A stretch of DNA of 64,000 nucleotides from Archaeoglobaceae archaeon (GCA_025058735.1 JANXDX010000020.1:1-64000); one strand, 5' to 3'; shown: positions 49,457 to 59,128, numbered from the stretch's first letter. Program-made: numbers and translations. The notes: a model not told the origin generated them from the sequence alone.

Positions 49457-50230
49457 TTACCTCTCTTTCTTGAACTTAGCCTCCCTTTTCTCAACAAAAG
49501 CATTTATGCCTTCTCTGGCATCATCACTCGCAAAAGATAGAGCAAAAAGATCTCTTTCGTATGAGATTCCATCTTTCAAACTTATCTTAAATCCTCTATT
49601 AACAGCTTGCTTAGCCAACATTAAAGCTGTAGGAGATTTAGATTTTAACTTTTCAGCAAACTTTCTTACCTCGTCAAAGAGCTTCTCATGTTCTACTACT
49701 TTGTTAACTAAACCTAACTTTTCAGCCTCTCTAGCATCGATCCTATCACCAGTTAGACACAGTTCCATAGCTTTTTTCCAACCTACAATCCTTGCTAGCC
49801 TCTGTGTCCCTCCAGCACCTGGAATTATACCTAAGTTTATTTCTGGTTGACCAAAAACAGCTTTGTCACTGGCTATAATTATATCACAAGCCATAGCTAT
49901 CTCACATCCACCGCCAAGGGCCAATCCATTTACAGCTGCAACTACAGGTATTTCTAGATCTTCTATTTCTTCTAAAGTTTTACCCAGTTCTTCTATAATT
50001 TTTCTAGCTTCGTAGGCGTTCATCTTTGAGAACATTTTTACATCTGCTCCAGCACAAAAAGCTCTGCCTTCTCCAGTGATCACCATTACCCTTACATCTT
50101 TTTCTTTTTTCACTAATTCTACTGCTTTTTTTAGCCCTTCTACGATCTCTTCGTTTATAGAGTTTAAAGCTTCAGGTCTTTTCAGCTTTACCCAGAGGAC
50201 ACCATCATCTTTCCTTATTTCAACCGTCAT
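49457..50230 (-). CDS. Enoyl-CoA hydratase/isomerase family protein
   Basis: RAFCAGADVKMF, GLALGGGCEIAMACDIIIAS, FGQPEINLGIIPGAGGTQRL. Confidence 0.94.
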   Translation of the reverse strand: MTVEIRKDDGVLWVKLKRPEALNSINEEIVEGLKKAVELVKKEKDVRVMVITGEGRAFCAGADVKMFSKMNAYEARKIIEELGKTLEEIEDLEIPVVAAVNGLALGGGCEIAMACDIIIASDKAVFGQPEINLGIIPGAGGTQRLARIVGWKKAMELCLTGDRIDAREAEKLGLVNKVVEHEKLFDEVRKFAEKLKSKSPTALMLAKQAVNRGFKISLKDGISYERDLFALSFASDDAREGINAFVEKREAKFKKER

Positions 50231-50232
50231 AG

Positions 50233-51414
50233 CTATCTATAACTTTTAGGCATTCCCAAAACATGTTCGGCAACGTAATTCAAAGCCATCTGCTGAGTTA
50301 CTGGAGCTAAGCGAATCAAATTTATTTCTCTCCACCACCTTTCTACATCGTATTCTTTAGCGTATCCGTAACCACCAAAAACTTGCATAGCCCAGTAAAC
50401 TGCTTTTATTCCAGCTTCAACTGCTACGAGCTTAGCCATATTTGCATACTTTCCAACTTCTCTATAACTTGCTTTGTTATCAAAAAGCCAGGCTGCTTTA
50501 AAGTTCATGAGTTTTGCACATTCAAGCGTAGAATAAGCTTCTGCAATTGGGAACTGTAAACCTTGATAACTGCCGATGGGATCTGCAAAAACTTTTCTTT
50601 TCTTCGAATACTCTACAGCTTTACTTATTGCGAGTCTACTTATACCAACAGCTGCAGTCGTAAATCCCATCCTTTCAGGATTCAAAGTGTCTAGCAACAA
50701 GTACCATCCTTCATCTTTTGGTGGAATTAATGAGTTTTCAGGTAATCTTAAATTGTTGAAGCTAACTTCACAACTCTTTGAATAGTTTATAGCATGTTTT
50801 GGAATTGGATTGATTTTCACAGCTTTATTCGGAAGATCTGCTAAGAAAAGAGATATTCCAAAAGTCCTTTTTGGAGCTTTTTCTAAAGGCGTAGTTCTTG
50901 CAACGATCAACATACCCTTAGCTCTATCTGCACCACTTATCCAGACTTTGTTTCCATTTATAACCCACTCGTCTCCATCCTTTACAGCAGATGTTCTTAT
51001 AGCTAGAGTATTTGTCCCAGCATCAGGTTCAGTTAAAGCCATGCAGAACTCCATTTCTCCACTTGCGATCTTAGGTAAGTACTTCTCTTTGTGAAATTCT
51101 GTACCGTGCCTTACAATGGAGAGGCCACCAAAAACTTCTGTAATCATCAAGTACCATATTCCTCCCATCCCACAGCCGTTTGCAGCTAGTTCCTCCATAG
51201 CTATAAGAAGTTCAGTTAAACCGTAACCACTGCCTCCGTATTCTTCTGGAATTACGATACCAAAAAATCCAGCCTTTGCAATTGCTTTAAAAAATTCTTC
51301 GGCAAACTCTCCCTTTTCATCTTTTTCTCTCCAATATTCAGGTGGAAAATCTTGCGCAATCTCTTTTGCTGCGTTAGCAATCATTTTTTGCTCTTCAGTC
51401 AACTCGAAGTTCAT
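50233..51414 (-). CDS. Acyl-CoA dehydrogenase
   Basis: CMALTEPDAGTNTLAIRTSAVKDGDEWVINGNKVWISGA; QVFGGYGYAKEYDVERWWREINLIRLAPVTQQMALNYVAEHVLGMPKSY. Confidence 0.94.
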   Translation of the reverse strand: MNFELTEEQKMIANAAKEIAQDFPPEYWREKDEKGEFAEEFFKAIAKAGFFGIVIPEEYGGSGYGLTELLIAMEELAANGCGMGGIWYLMITEVFGGLSIVRHGTEFHKEKYLPKIASGEMEFCMALTEPDAGTNTLAIRTSAVKDGDEWVINGNKVWISGADRAKGMLIVARTTPLEKAPKRTFGISLFLADLPNKAVKINPIPKHAINYSKSCEVSFNNLRLPENSLIPPKDEGWYLLLDTLNPERMGFTTAAVGISRLAISKAVEYSKKRKVFADPIGSYQGLQFPIAEAYSTLECAKLMNFKAAWLFDNKASYREVGKYANMAKLVAVEAGIKAVYWAMQVFGGYGYAKEYDVERWWREINLIRLAPVTQQMALNYVAEHVLGMPKSYR

Positions 51415-51493
51415 GTTATCACCTGGCAGCAGACGTATATATTACTTACTAACTTTAAAAATAAACATTAAAAATAAAAATAATAAAATTAAT

Positions 51494-51958
51494 TTATATC
51501 GGTTTGAAGTACAGTATGTCTGTTAGATCTCCCAACATCTGCTCTTTTGGTTTTAGAACAGGTTTTACTCTCATTCCTATTGAAACTTCTTCAGCGTTAA
51601 CTTCTCCAAGCAAATGTATAATTGACCCATTTGTCCCATCGATGTCTATTAAAGCATAGATCTCTGGTTTTTTCAACTCTTTTTCGTAAGGATCGAGTCT
51701 TGCTACAGTGAAAGCTCTAACTCTCCCCTCTCCACTAACTTCCAGATACTCCGTTTCACTAAAATCTTTTGGACAATAGATCCTTGGAGGGAAATAGATC
51801 CAGCAGCATTTTTTGCACTTTGCAGCTAAAAACTTCCCGTCAGCTTTCAACTTTTTAAAGAACAAGTCTCCTGCTTTACCACTTGTATATACCCAGTAGA
51901 GCTCTATTTTACCTCCCCAATGTCTAAGTTTTTCTGGATCGGTAATCTTCTCGATCAT
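51494..51958 (-). CDS. DUF35 OB-fold/rubredoxin-like thiolase partner (variant zinc site)
   Basis: AAKCKKCCWIYFPPRIYCPKDFSETEYLEVSGEGRVRAFTV. Confidence 0.85.
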   Translation of the reverse strand: MIEKITDPEKLRHWGGKIELYWVYTSGKAGDLFFKKLKADGKFLAAKCKKCCWIYFPPRIYCPKDFSETEYLEVSGEGRVRAFTVARLDPYEKELKKPEIYALIDIDGTNGSIIHLLGEVNAEEVSIGMRVKPVLKPKEQMLGDLTDILYFKPI

Positions 51959-51959
51959 A

Positions 51960-52490
51960 CTATCCCTCTAACGGCTTCCAATATTTTATATCTGTAACAG
52001 ATCCTTCCCTCTCATTTTCAGGTTTCCATACAGCTTTTACTCTCATTCCAACGTAGACTTTTTCCGGTTCAATTTCACCTATCAAGTGCATTATCGCCAT
52101 GTTCTGAGATGCACCGTCTATTTGGATCAAAGCCACTACTATGGGTTTGGGTAATGGACGCGCATCTGGATCTATGTAAGATATGGAGTACGTCAAAATC
52201 GTCCCAGTATCTTTTAATTCTACCCAACCATCGATCGGTTTATAGCAAAGTTCGCAAAACATCCTTGGAGGAACCATTATTCTTTTACATCCGTCGCATT
52301 TTACTCCAAGTATCTTACCTTCCTTCAATCCGTTAAGAAATCTACTTATAGCTTGTCCAGCAGTCCAAGAATACCTTATATCTGGATGATCTTCGTAGTG
52401 CGTAACTTTTCTCGTCTTTATATCTTCTTCACTTACAGCTGTCCCTTCAGCGTAGAGAGGACATTCTATCTTCCTTTTTCCAACAGCCAT
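51960..52490 (-). CDS. DUF35 OB-fold/rubredoxin-like thiolase partner
   Basis: LGVKCDGCKRIMVPPRMFCELCYKPIDGWVELKDTGTILTYS. Confidence 0.88.
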   Translation of the reverse strand: MAVGKRKIECPLYAEGTAVSEEDIKTRKVTHYEDHPDIRYSWTAGQAISRFLNGLKEGKILGVKCDGCKRIMVPPRMFCELCYKPIDGWVELKDTGTILTYSISYIDPDARPLPKPIVVALIQIDGASQNMAIMHLIGEIEPEKVYVGMRVKAVWKPENEREGSVTDIKYWKPLEG

Positions 52491-52494
52491 CTTA

Positions 52495-53697
52495 TCACCT
52501 CTTGTTTGACATGATCATGACAGTACTTATCTGCATCAAATCTCCCCAAGCTTGACAGAGACCAGTACTGACCTCTTTAGCTACTTGTCTCTTTCCAGCT
52601 CTGTATGAAAGTTGCCAATATATTTCACAGGCTTTAACACCCATTGCAGCAGATATTGGGTTACCAACACCTAGTAATCCTCCAGATGGGCATACTGGCA
52701 GATCTCCATCTCTCTGAGTGACTCCTTCTTTGGTCAAAATTGGAGCTTCACCTTTTTTAGCAAACCCCAGTCCTTCCAAGTGGTGAAGCTCTTTGTAATC
52801 GAAAGGATCGTAAGGTTCAACTACATCGATCTGTTTCCTAGGATCTGTTATGTGAGCCATCTTGTAAGCCATCTTCGCAGATTCAGCAGCGTATCTTGGA
52901 TAATAAAGATCTCTGTTTGTCCACCAAGTTGTATCCAAAGACCAACCAACACCAGTTACCCAAACAGGTTCATCTGTAAGGTGTCTTGCTTTGTGAGCTG
53001 CTACCATTACAAGCGCTGCTGCTCCATCGCTCGGTGGAGAGACGTCGAGTCTTCTAACTGGTAAAGCCATCGGTTCACTGTTTAAAACATCTTCAACAGT
53101 AATTTTTTCAGCTACATGAGAACATGGATGATCTAGAGCATTTGCTTTGTTTTTAACAGAAACTAACGCTATGTCTTCATGCTTAACGTTGTTCACGTGC
53201 ATGTACCTCCTCATTTCTAAAGCGAAGATCCATATCAAGTTCGGTTTGAGAGGTCTGTCGAGGAAGAAGTCCCATATGTACTTGAAAGCTGACTGCGGAT
53301 GTGGATGACAGCTAGACATCTTTTCTTCACAAACAACTAAGCAAACATCAGCAAGCCCACTTGCAACGTGGAAGTAGCCTGCTATTGGTGCAAAAACTGC
53401 TGTACCTCCTCCTACAAAGTAGCGCATGTAAGGTCTGTCAAAGCCACCAGCTCCATCTGACAAATACTCCTCTTTCATGTGTACTCCATCGAAAGCATCT
53501 GGAGCAGATCCTAACACTACAATTTCTACATCATCTATAGTCAAACCAGCCTCTTCCAAAGCTTGTCTCACTGCATAGTAGTTGAGTTCTCTACCGGTTT
53601 CGTTCAACCTTCTCTTAAAACTAGTCATTCCTGCTCCAACTATTGCTACATCTTGCTTTTTTTGAAACTTCAAACCTTTTATAACTTCTACCTCCAT
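52495..53697 (-). CDS. Thiolase-fold protein (SCP2-like), lacks Cys at the canonical nucleophile position by eye
   Basis: DVAIVGAGMTSFKRR; YFVGGGTAVFAPIAGYFHVASGLADVCLVVCEEKMS; CPSGGLLGVGNPISAAMG. Confidence 0.87.
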   Translation of the reverse strand: MEVEVIKGLKFQKKQDVAIVGAGMTSFKRRLNETGRELNYYAVRQALEEAGLTIDDVEIVVLGSAPDAFDGVHMKEEYLSDGAGGFDRPYMRYFVGGGTAVFAPIAGYFHVASGLADVCLVVCEEKMSSCHPHPQSAFKYIWDFFLDRPLKPNLIWIFALEMRRYMHVNNVKHEDIALVSVKNKANALDHPCSHVAEKITVEDVLNSEPMALPVRRLDVSPPSDGAAALVMVAAHKARHLTDEPVWVTGVGWSLDTTWWTNRDLYYPRYAAESAKMAYKMAHITDPRKQIDVVEPYDPFDYKELHHLEGLGFAKKGEAPILTKEGVTQRDGDLPVCPSGGLLGVGNPISAAMGVKACEIYWQLSYRAGKRQVAKEVSTGLCQAWGDLMQISTVMIMSNKR

Positions 53698-53699
53698 AA

Positions 53700-54839
53700 C
53701 TACACCCCTAAAACTGCTACAGCACCACTAAACGTAGGTAAATATCTCCAAACTTGTGCAACACCAACTTCTGCATCTATTTGTCTTTTTCCAGCTTCTC
53801 CTCTTAATTGTAAGATGACTTCAAGAGTTTTTTGACCTCCAGTGCATTCCAACAAGTTTCCTACTCCCAAGCTACCACCGGAAACGTTCACCGGTATAAC
53901 TCCATCTCTATCAAAGTAACCATCTCTCAGAAGTCTTGCAACTTCGAACTTGTTTGCAAACTGCAAAGCTTCTATGTGTTGCAGTTCTTTGAAAGCGAAC
54001 CTATCATCTACTTCAGCGAAGTCTACTTCTTTTACGGGATTTGCGATCCCAGCCATTTTATATGCCATCTTTGCTGCTTTGTATGCGTATAAAGCTGAAA
54101 AGCTTGCCGTATCGTAGCTGTTCGTTTCTGTCCACCAGCCAATTCCCTTGATCCAAATCGGTGTATCTGTCAATTTCCTAGCAACTTCATCACTTGCAAC
54201 AACTAAGATCACTGCTCCATCAGATGTTTGAGCAATTTCCATTTTTTTCAAAGGATCAAAAACTTTTGGACTCCTCATAACATCTTCCAACTTTACATTA
54301 GCTGCATAAGGAGCTGATGGATTTAGAAGGGCGTTGTTCTTGTTTTTAACTACAACCCGTGCAACGTCCTCTTCGCACAAACCTCTTTCGCACATGTAAA
54401 TCTGCATCTCCAAGGCAGCTAAGTAGTATGGATGAGCTCTACTTATAGGTCTCAACCAAATTGGATCCATAGCATGCCTTATAGCATTTCCAAGAGTTTT
54501 AAGATCGCTAGCTTTGCTGTGAGCCTCCAAAACAACAATTTCTGCCAGTCCACTTTTGATCTGCATGTATGCTGTAGCTAATCCATAGAGAAAGTCAGAA
54601 CAAACTGTGCATGTAGGTTTTACAACTGCTCCTAGTTGATCTGGAACAAATTCATCGGAAATCGCTACACCTTCCCAGAAATCTTCCTCACAAGTTACAA
54701 AACTGTCGACATCTCTCCTAGGGTTTATCCCTGCATCACTGTAAGCTTTTATTGCAGCTTCGTATACTATTTCCTTCCAGCTTAAATCTGGTGTAGTCGA
54801 ATTAAAACCACAGAAACCTACGCCAACTATTGCAACCAT
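53700..54839 (-). CDS. Thiolase-fold protein (SCP2-like), retains candidate nucleophile Cys
   Basis: VAIVGVGFCGFNSTTPDLSWKEIVYEAA; PTCTVCSDFLYGLATAYMQIKSGLAEIVVLEAHSKAS; VSGGSLGVGNLLECTGG. Confidence 0.87.
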   Translation of the reverse strand: MVAIVGVGFCGFNSTTPDLSWKEIVYEAAIKAYSDAGINPRRDVDSFVTCEEDFWEGVAISDEFVPDQLGAVVKPTCTVCSDFLYGLATAYMQIKSGLAEIVVLEAHSKASDLKTLGNAIRHAMDPIWLRPISRAHPYYLAALEMQIYMCERGLCEEDVARVVVKNKNNALLNPSAPYAANVKLEDVMRSPKVFDPLKKMEIAQTSDGAVILVVASDEVARKLTDTPIWIKGIGWWTETNSYDTASFSALYAYKAAKMAYKMAGIANPVKEVDFAEVDDRFAFKELQHIEALQFANKFEVARLLRDGYFDRDGVIPVNVSGGSLGVGNLLECTGGQKTLEVILQLRGEAGKRQIDAEVGVAQVWRYLPTFSGAVAVLGV

Positions 54840-54944
54840 TCAATCACCAAGAATTTTTGTTTAATATGCTATTTAAAAATTTCGAAATTTGTTGACTAAA
54901 ATCTTCTTCGAAAAGGATATATTCAAAGAAAAAAGCTAACCTTT

Positions 54945-55709
54945 ATGAAAAACTTGAAATTTGAAAAATTTGATAAAATTGGTATAATAACTTTGAACAG
55001 ACCAGAAAAGATGAACGCTCTTTCCATGGAACTCCTTAGTGAATTAGAAACACTTGTAAGAAAAATTTCTGAAGAAAGAAGCGAGAAAGTAATAATTATA
55101 AAGGGTGCTGGAAAAAATTTTTCTTCCGGACATGACCTTAAGGAGATCTTGAACAAACCACCCTACGAAGTTGAAAGACTATTTTTAAAATGTTTCGATG
55201 TCATGAGAGCTATAAGAGATGCTCCTCAACCATATATAGCTCAAGTGCATGGAATAGCTGCAGCTGCTGGTTGTCAACTTGTTGCTGCATGTGATTTAGC
55301 TGTAGCAGCAAGATCTGCAAAGTTCTCAACTCCAGGAGTTAACATAGGTCTATTTTGTTTTACCCCGATCGTTTTCGTCAGCAGAAATGTTTCTAGAAAG
55401 AAAGCCTTTGAAATGGGGATAACTGGAGATCTTGTCGATGCTGAAGAAGCTTTAAAGATCGGCTTAGTTAATAGGGTTGTAGACGATGAAAAGCTTGAAG
55501 AAGAAACAATGAGCCTAGCCAAGAAAATTGCAAGATTCAGTTTAAATGTTTTAGAGAGTGGAAAAAGGTTTTTCTACAAACAGCTCCCCATGGAAGATTT
55601 CCAAGCTTTAAGCTATGCTACAGAAACTATAGCACTCTACAGTTCAACTAAAGATGCTGTTGAAGGAATTTCAGCCTTCTTTGAAAAAAGGGAACCTAGA
55701 TGGAATTAA
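54945..55709 (+). CDS. Enoyl-CoA hydratase/isomerase family protein
   Basis: LNRPEKMNALSMELLSELE; KNFSSGHDLKEI; GIAAAAGCQLVAACDLAVAARSAKFSTPGVNIGLF. Confidence 0.92.
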   Translation: MKNLKFEKFDKIGIITLNRPEKMNALSMELLSELETLVRKISEERSEKVIIIKGAGKNFSSGHDLKEILNKPPYEVERLFLKCFDVMRAIRDAPQPYIAQVHGIAAAAGCQLVAACDLAVAARSAKFSTPGVNIGLFCFTPIVFVSRNVSRKKAFEMGITGDLVDAEEALKIGLVNRVVDDEKLEEETMSLAKKIARFSLNVLESGKRFFYKQLPMEDFQALSYATETIALYSSTKDAVEGISAFFEKREPRWN

Positions 55710-56683
55710 AATTTGATCCAAAAGTTTGTTTTAGCTGCAAATCGATAGATTGTCTTTTAAAATGCAGATGGAACTTCTACAGCTTTGAAGAGGCTAAAAG
55801 AGAAATTGAAAAGATTGCTATTGGAAAATATAGTAAAGTGCTAGAGGAGTGTAAAAATTGTTACGCATGCGAAGAGTTTTGTGAATACAAGAACCATCCT
55901 TTTTACAGAATTGTAGAACTTCAAGAGTACTTCGGTATTAAAAAGCTCGAAAAAGAAAGAATTGAAGATCTAATTTCAAAGTATAAAGCAGAGGGCGAAT
56001 TTGTTCCAAAAAAAGGTGAAAAATTTGTCCACATCTGTCTTTTTCCAGAGTTAAAAGATAAAGTAACGAAAACTTTTGAAGGTTTTGAAGTTGTCAGAGG
56101 AAGACATGTTTTTTGCAACCTCGTTTACCTTCACTACGGAGTTGTTTCAGTCATAAAAGATAGAGCTAATAAAATAATAGAAAATATGAAAAAATTAGGA
56201 GGAGATTTCATACTCCTTCACGATGAATGCTACGGCTTCTACAACTCTTTTGCAAAGGCTTACGGCTTAGAAGTGCCGTTCAAATTTATACATTATTTTG
56301 AATATTTTTACAATAAAATAAAGAGTTCAAAAGTTAAAAAGCTCAACTTGAGAATCGCCTACCAAAAGCCATGCTCCAACTTCTTAAGTCCAGAGATGGA
56401 TAAAATTCTAGACAAAATCTTTGAAGCAATTGGAGTTGAAAGGGTTAAAAGAAAATATGACAGAGAGAGAGCTCTGTGCTGCGGTGCAGCTTTTATCTTG
56501 TCAGGCGATCTTGAAAAAGCTGATGAATTGAAGAGAAAAAACGTTGAAGATGTGGAAAAACTCAAAGTCGATGCCATGGTTTTCAACTGTCCGATGTGTT
56601 ATAGAACTTTAGCAAAAGATGTTGAAAAATTGGGAATTAGAGCTTTAATGGTCATAGATCTATGCAAAGAAGCTCTAGAATAA
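55700..56683 (+). CDS. Fe-S cluster / CCG-domain protein (HdrB/HdrD-like)
   Basis: CFSCKSIDCLLKC...CKNCYACEEFC; RALCCGAAFIL; FNCPMCYRTL. Confidence 0.78.
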   Translation: MELKFDPKVCFSCKSIDCLLKCRWNFYSFEEAKREIEKIAIGKYSKVLEECKNCYACEEFCEYKNHPFYRIVELQEYFGIKKLEKERIEDLISKYKAEGEFVPKKGEKFVHICLFPELKDKVTKTFEGFEVVRGRHVFCNLVYLHYGVVSVIKDRANKIIENMKKLGGDFILLHDECYGFYNSFAKAYGLEVPFKFIHYFEYFYNKIKSSKVKKLNLRIAYQKPCSNFLSPEMDKILDKIFEAIGVERVKRKYDRERALCCGAAFILSGDLEKADELKRKNVEDVEKLKVDAMVFNCPMCYRTLAKDVEKLGIRALMVIDLCKEALE

Positions 56684-57495
56684 CTGGAGTTTTTTACCAT
56701 TCATCTTTCAGCAGAAGAAGTTATCTTACTTTAGGAATAAGGTTGAGGGATTTTCCATCAGCATTTGAAAAAATTAAGCATCAAAATTTCAAGATCTTTG
56801 AGTGTAAACCTGTAAGTGAAAGTTTGATCTTGGAAGTTCATACAAAAGAGCATTTGCAAAAAGTTCTTGAAGATCCGCTTTGTTTTACTGCCTTTTACTC
56901 AGCAGGCGGAGTTGTTGAGGCTGCAGAGAAAGTTTTCTTAGGTGAACTTAGAAATGCTTTTTGCTACATTGGTACAGGAGGACATCATGCTGGAAAAAAC
57001 TATTTTTGGGGATTTTGCTGCTTCAACGATGTCGTTCTTGCAATTAGAAATTTGTACAAAAAGTTTGGAATAGTTAGAACTGCAATAATCGATACTGATG
57101 CGCACCACGGAGATGGAACGAGGGAACTTGTCAAAGATGATGAGAACACCTTACACTACTGCATATGCAGCAACAGCTACGTATCAAAAGATGGAAAGAA
57201 GATCGATGTAAGCTACTTTGAAGTTCCATACTTTGAAGCTTTAGAAAAGTTTTGCGAAATTTCAAAAAAGTTTGAACCAGGACTAATTTTTTGGTACTTT
57301 GGACACGATACACACATAGGTGATTACGGAGACATTGGAATGACTGTTAAAGATTACGTAAAAATGGCAAAGAAGTTAAAAAAACTAGCTGAAGAAGTTT
57401 GCTATGGAAAGATCGTAGTAGTTCTCGCTGGAGGAAGTGATCCTGACGTTGCTAGAGAATCAACACTTGAAATAATAAAAGTATTATTAGAATAA
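56662..57495 (+). CDS. Histone deacetylase/acetoin-utilisation (AcuC)-like deacetylase
   Basis: GTGGHHAGKNYFWGFCCFNDVVLAI; AIIDTDAHHGDGTRELV; WYFGHDTHIGDYGD. Confidence 0.9.
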   Translation: MQRSSRITGVFYHSSFSRRSYLTLGIRLRDFPSAFEKIKHQNFKIFECKPVSESLILEVHTKEHLQKVLEDPLCFTAFYSAGGVVEAAEKVFLGELRNAFCYIGTGGHHAGKNYFWGFCCFNDVVLAIRNLYKKFGIVRTAIIDTDAHHGDGTRELVKDDENTLHYCICSNSYVSKDGKKIDVSYFEVPYFEALEKFCEISKKFEPGLIFWYFGHDTHIGDYGDIGMTVKDYVKMAKKLKKLAEEVCYGKIVVVLAGGSDPDVARESTLEIIKVLLE

Positions 57496-57523
57496 AAATA
57501 AATTAAAATAAAACAAAAAATAA

Positions 57524-59128
57524 TTAAACTTCTTTCGTCAGTTCAACGCAGTACTTCTGCACTCTCTCTTCTTCCACTGGTTTCGTTAGTAGAGATACGA
57601 TTACGAATACTATGAATCCAACTGGAATTACCCAGACTTGATGAGGTGTGATCAAGGCGTTTGGATTTGCAAAGAGTATATCGTTCAAGAAGAACCTTGC
57701 ATGGTGACCTAAGATAAAGTAAGCTCTCATCCAAGCGATCATGCTGAGTATGAACATGAATATCGCTGTAAACCACATTGCAGTTCTAGTAGCTCTCTTC
57801 CACCAAAGTCCCAATATTAACCCTGGTCCTATGGAACAGATTATGACTATGAAAGCCCAACCGCTTAGGTCTAGGACGAGAGCTGGAGGAGCAATAGATA
57901 CTAAGAAGCTTACGAACAAGAATATGAATGCTATAAGTCTTCCATAGAATATCGGTCTTTCTTCAGCTTTCTTCCACTTCAAAAGCTTGACCATCCAGTC
58001 TCTTGCAATTACTGTATTAATTACTACAGCCCAACCTGCTGCAGTTGACATTGCAATAGCTAGTCCACCTGCGCAGAGGATTCCTAGTATTACTGGATTT
58101 CCTAGGGCTTCAACTGCTGCAATCATTGAATAGTCAACGATCGTACCTATACCATAAGTTTTCTGGATCTGCGTAAGTACTGCCATGGCAGTCATGTTTC
58201 CTCCAGCAGCTACTGCAATTGGATGATGCTTCTCTATCATGTACTTTGCAGTTATACCAATTATCTGCAACGAAACGTAGAAAGCTCCAGCGATTAAAGC
58301 GCACCAGAATATGCTTCTCCTAGCGCTCTTAAGATCCATCACAGTGAAGAACCTTACAACTGTGTATGGCATTGTTGCAAATCCAAGATGCCATACGAAG
58401 TACCAGCAAATGATTGCAATCCAAGCTCCAGTGAATACGTGTGGTATCTCAGGGAAGTCTGCAGGAGTATTCCAGATCCTTGGATAAGATGCATGGGCTG
58501 CGTAGTATACTCCTTCAAGACCTCCAAGCTGCCAAACGATTGCTGCTGCAGCTATCATTGCCGAAAATGACATTACTAGAGCTTGCATCGCTGCGTTCCA
58601 GCTAGTAGCGATCATACCTCCGTAGACTACGTAGAACATTGTTATGACGGTTCCAATAGTCAGTGCTAAGAGGTATGGGATCTTCAATATTGCAACCATG
58701 AACAAAGCCATGCCCACCAGTGAGATTGTTATGTACAGGATCGTTCCCAATATCAGTACTATACCTATCCACCATCTCAACCTTTCATCGCCGTACCTAT
58801 CAGCGTAGTAGTCTGCATAGCTTACTGGGGCGTATTTTCTTAATGCAACTGCAGTTAAAAGTGTAGCTAATGGCATTCCGCATATTATTGCTACCATCGC
58901 CCACCAGAAGGGATAACCTAGTAGAAATATGAAAGCTGGTAAACCTAGCATCGAAGCTGGGCTAAGATAAGTCGATTCTAAAGCTAAACCGTTAACAACC
59001 GATCCTATTCTTCTGCCAGCTACATAGTAGTCCATAGCCGACTTTAATCTTACCCTAGAATAGTAACCTATCAGGACTGTAGCTAACAAGTAAATAACTA
59101 CTATAGCTACTACAATCGGATCTACCAC
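57524..59128 (-). CDS. Sodium:solute symporter (SSS; acetate/VC_2705-like)
   Basis: 534 aa multi-TM; YYVAGRRIGSVVNGLALESTYLSPASMLGLPAFIFLLGYPFWWAMV. Confidence 0.9.
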   Translation of the reverse strand: MVDPIVVAIVVIYLLATVLIGYYSRVRLKSAMDYYVAGRRIGSVVNGLALESTYLSPASMLGLPAFIFLLGYPFWWAMVAIICGMPLATLLTAVALRKYAPVSYADYYADRYGDERLRWWIGIVLILGTILYITISLVGMALFMVAILKIPYLLALTIGTVITMFYVVYGGMIATSWNAAMQALVMSFSAMIAAAAIVWQLGGLEGVYYAAHASYPRIWNTPADFPEIPHVFTGAWIAIICWYFVWHLGFATMPYTVVRFFTVMDLKSARRSIFWCALIAGAFYVSLQIIGITAKYMIEKHHPIAVAAGGNMTAMAVLTQIQKTYGIGTIVDYSMIAAVEALGNPVILGILCAGGLAIAMSTAAGWAVVINTVIARDWMVKLLKWKKAEERPIFYGRLIAFIFLFVSFLVSIAPPALVLDLSGWAFIVIICSIGPGLILGLWWKRATRTAMWFTAIFMFILSMIAWMRAYFILGHHARFFLNDILFANPNALITPHQVWVIPVGFIVFVIVSLLTKPVEEERVQKYCVELTKEV

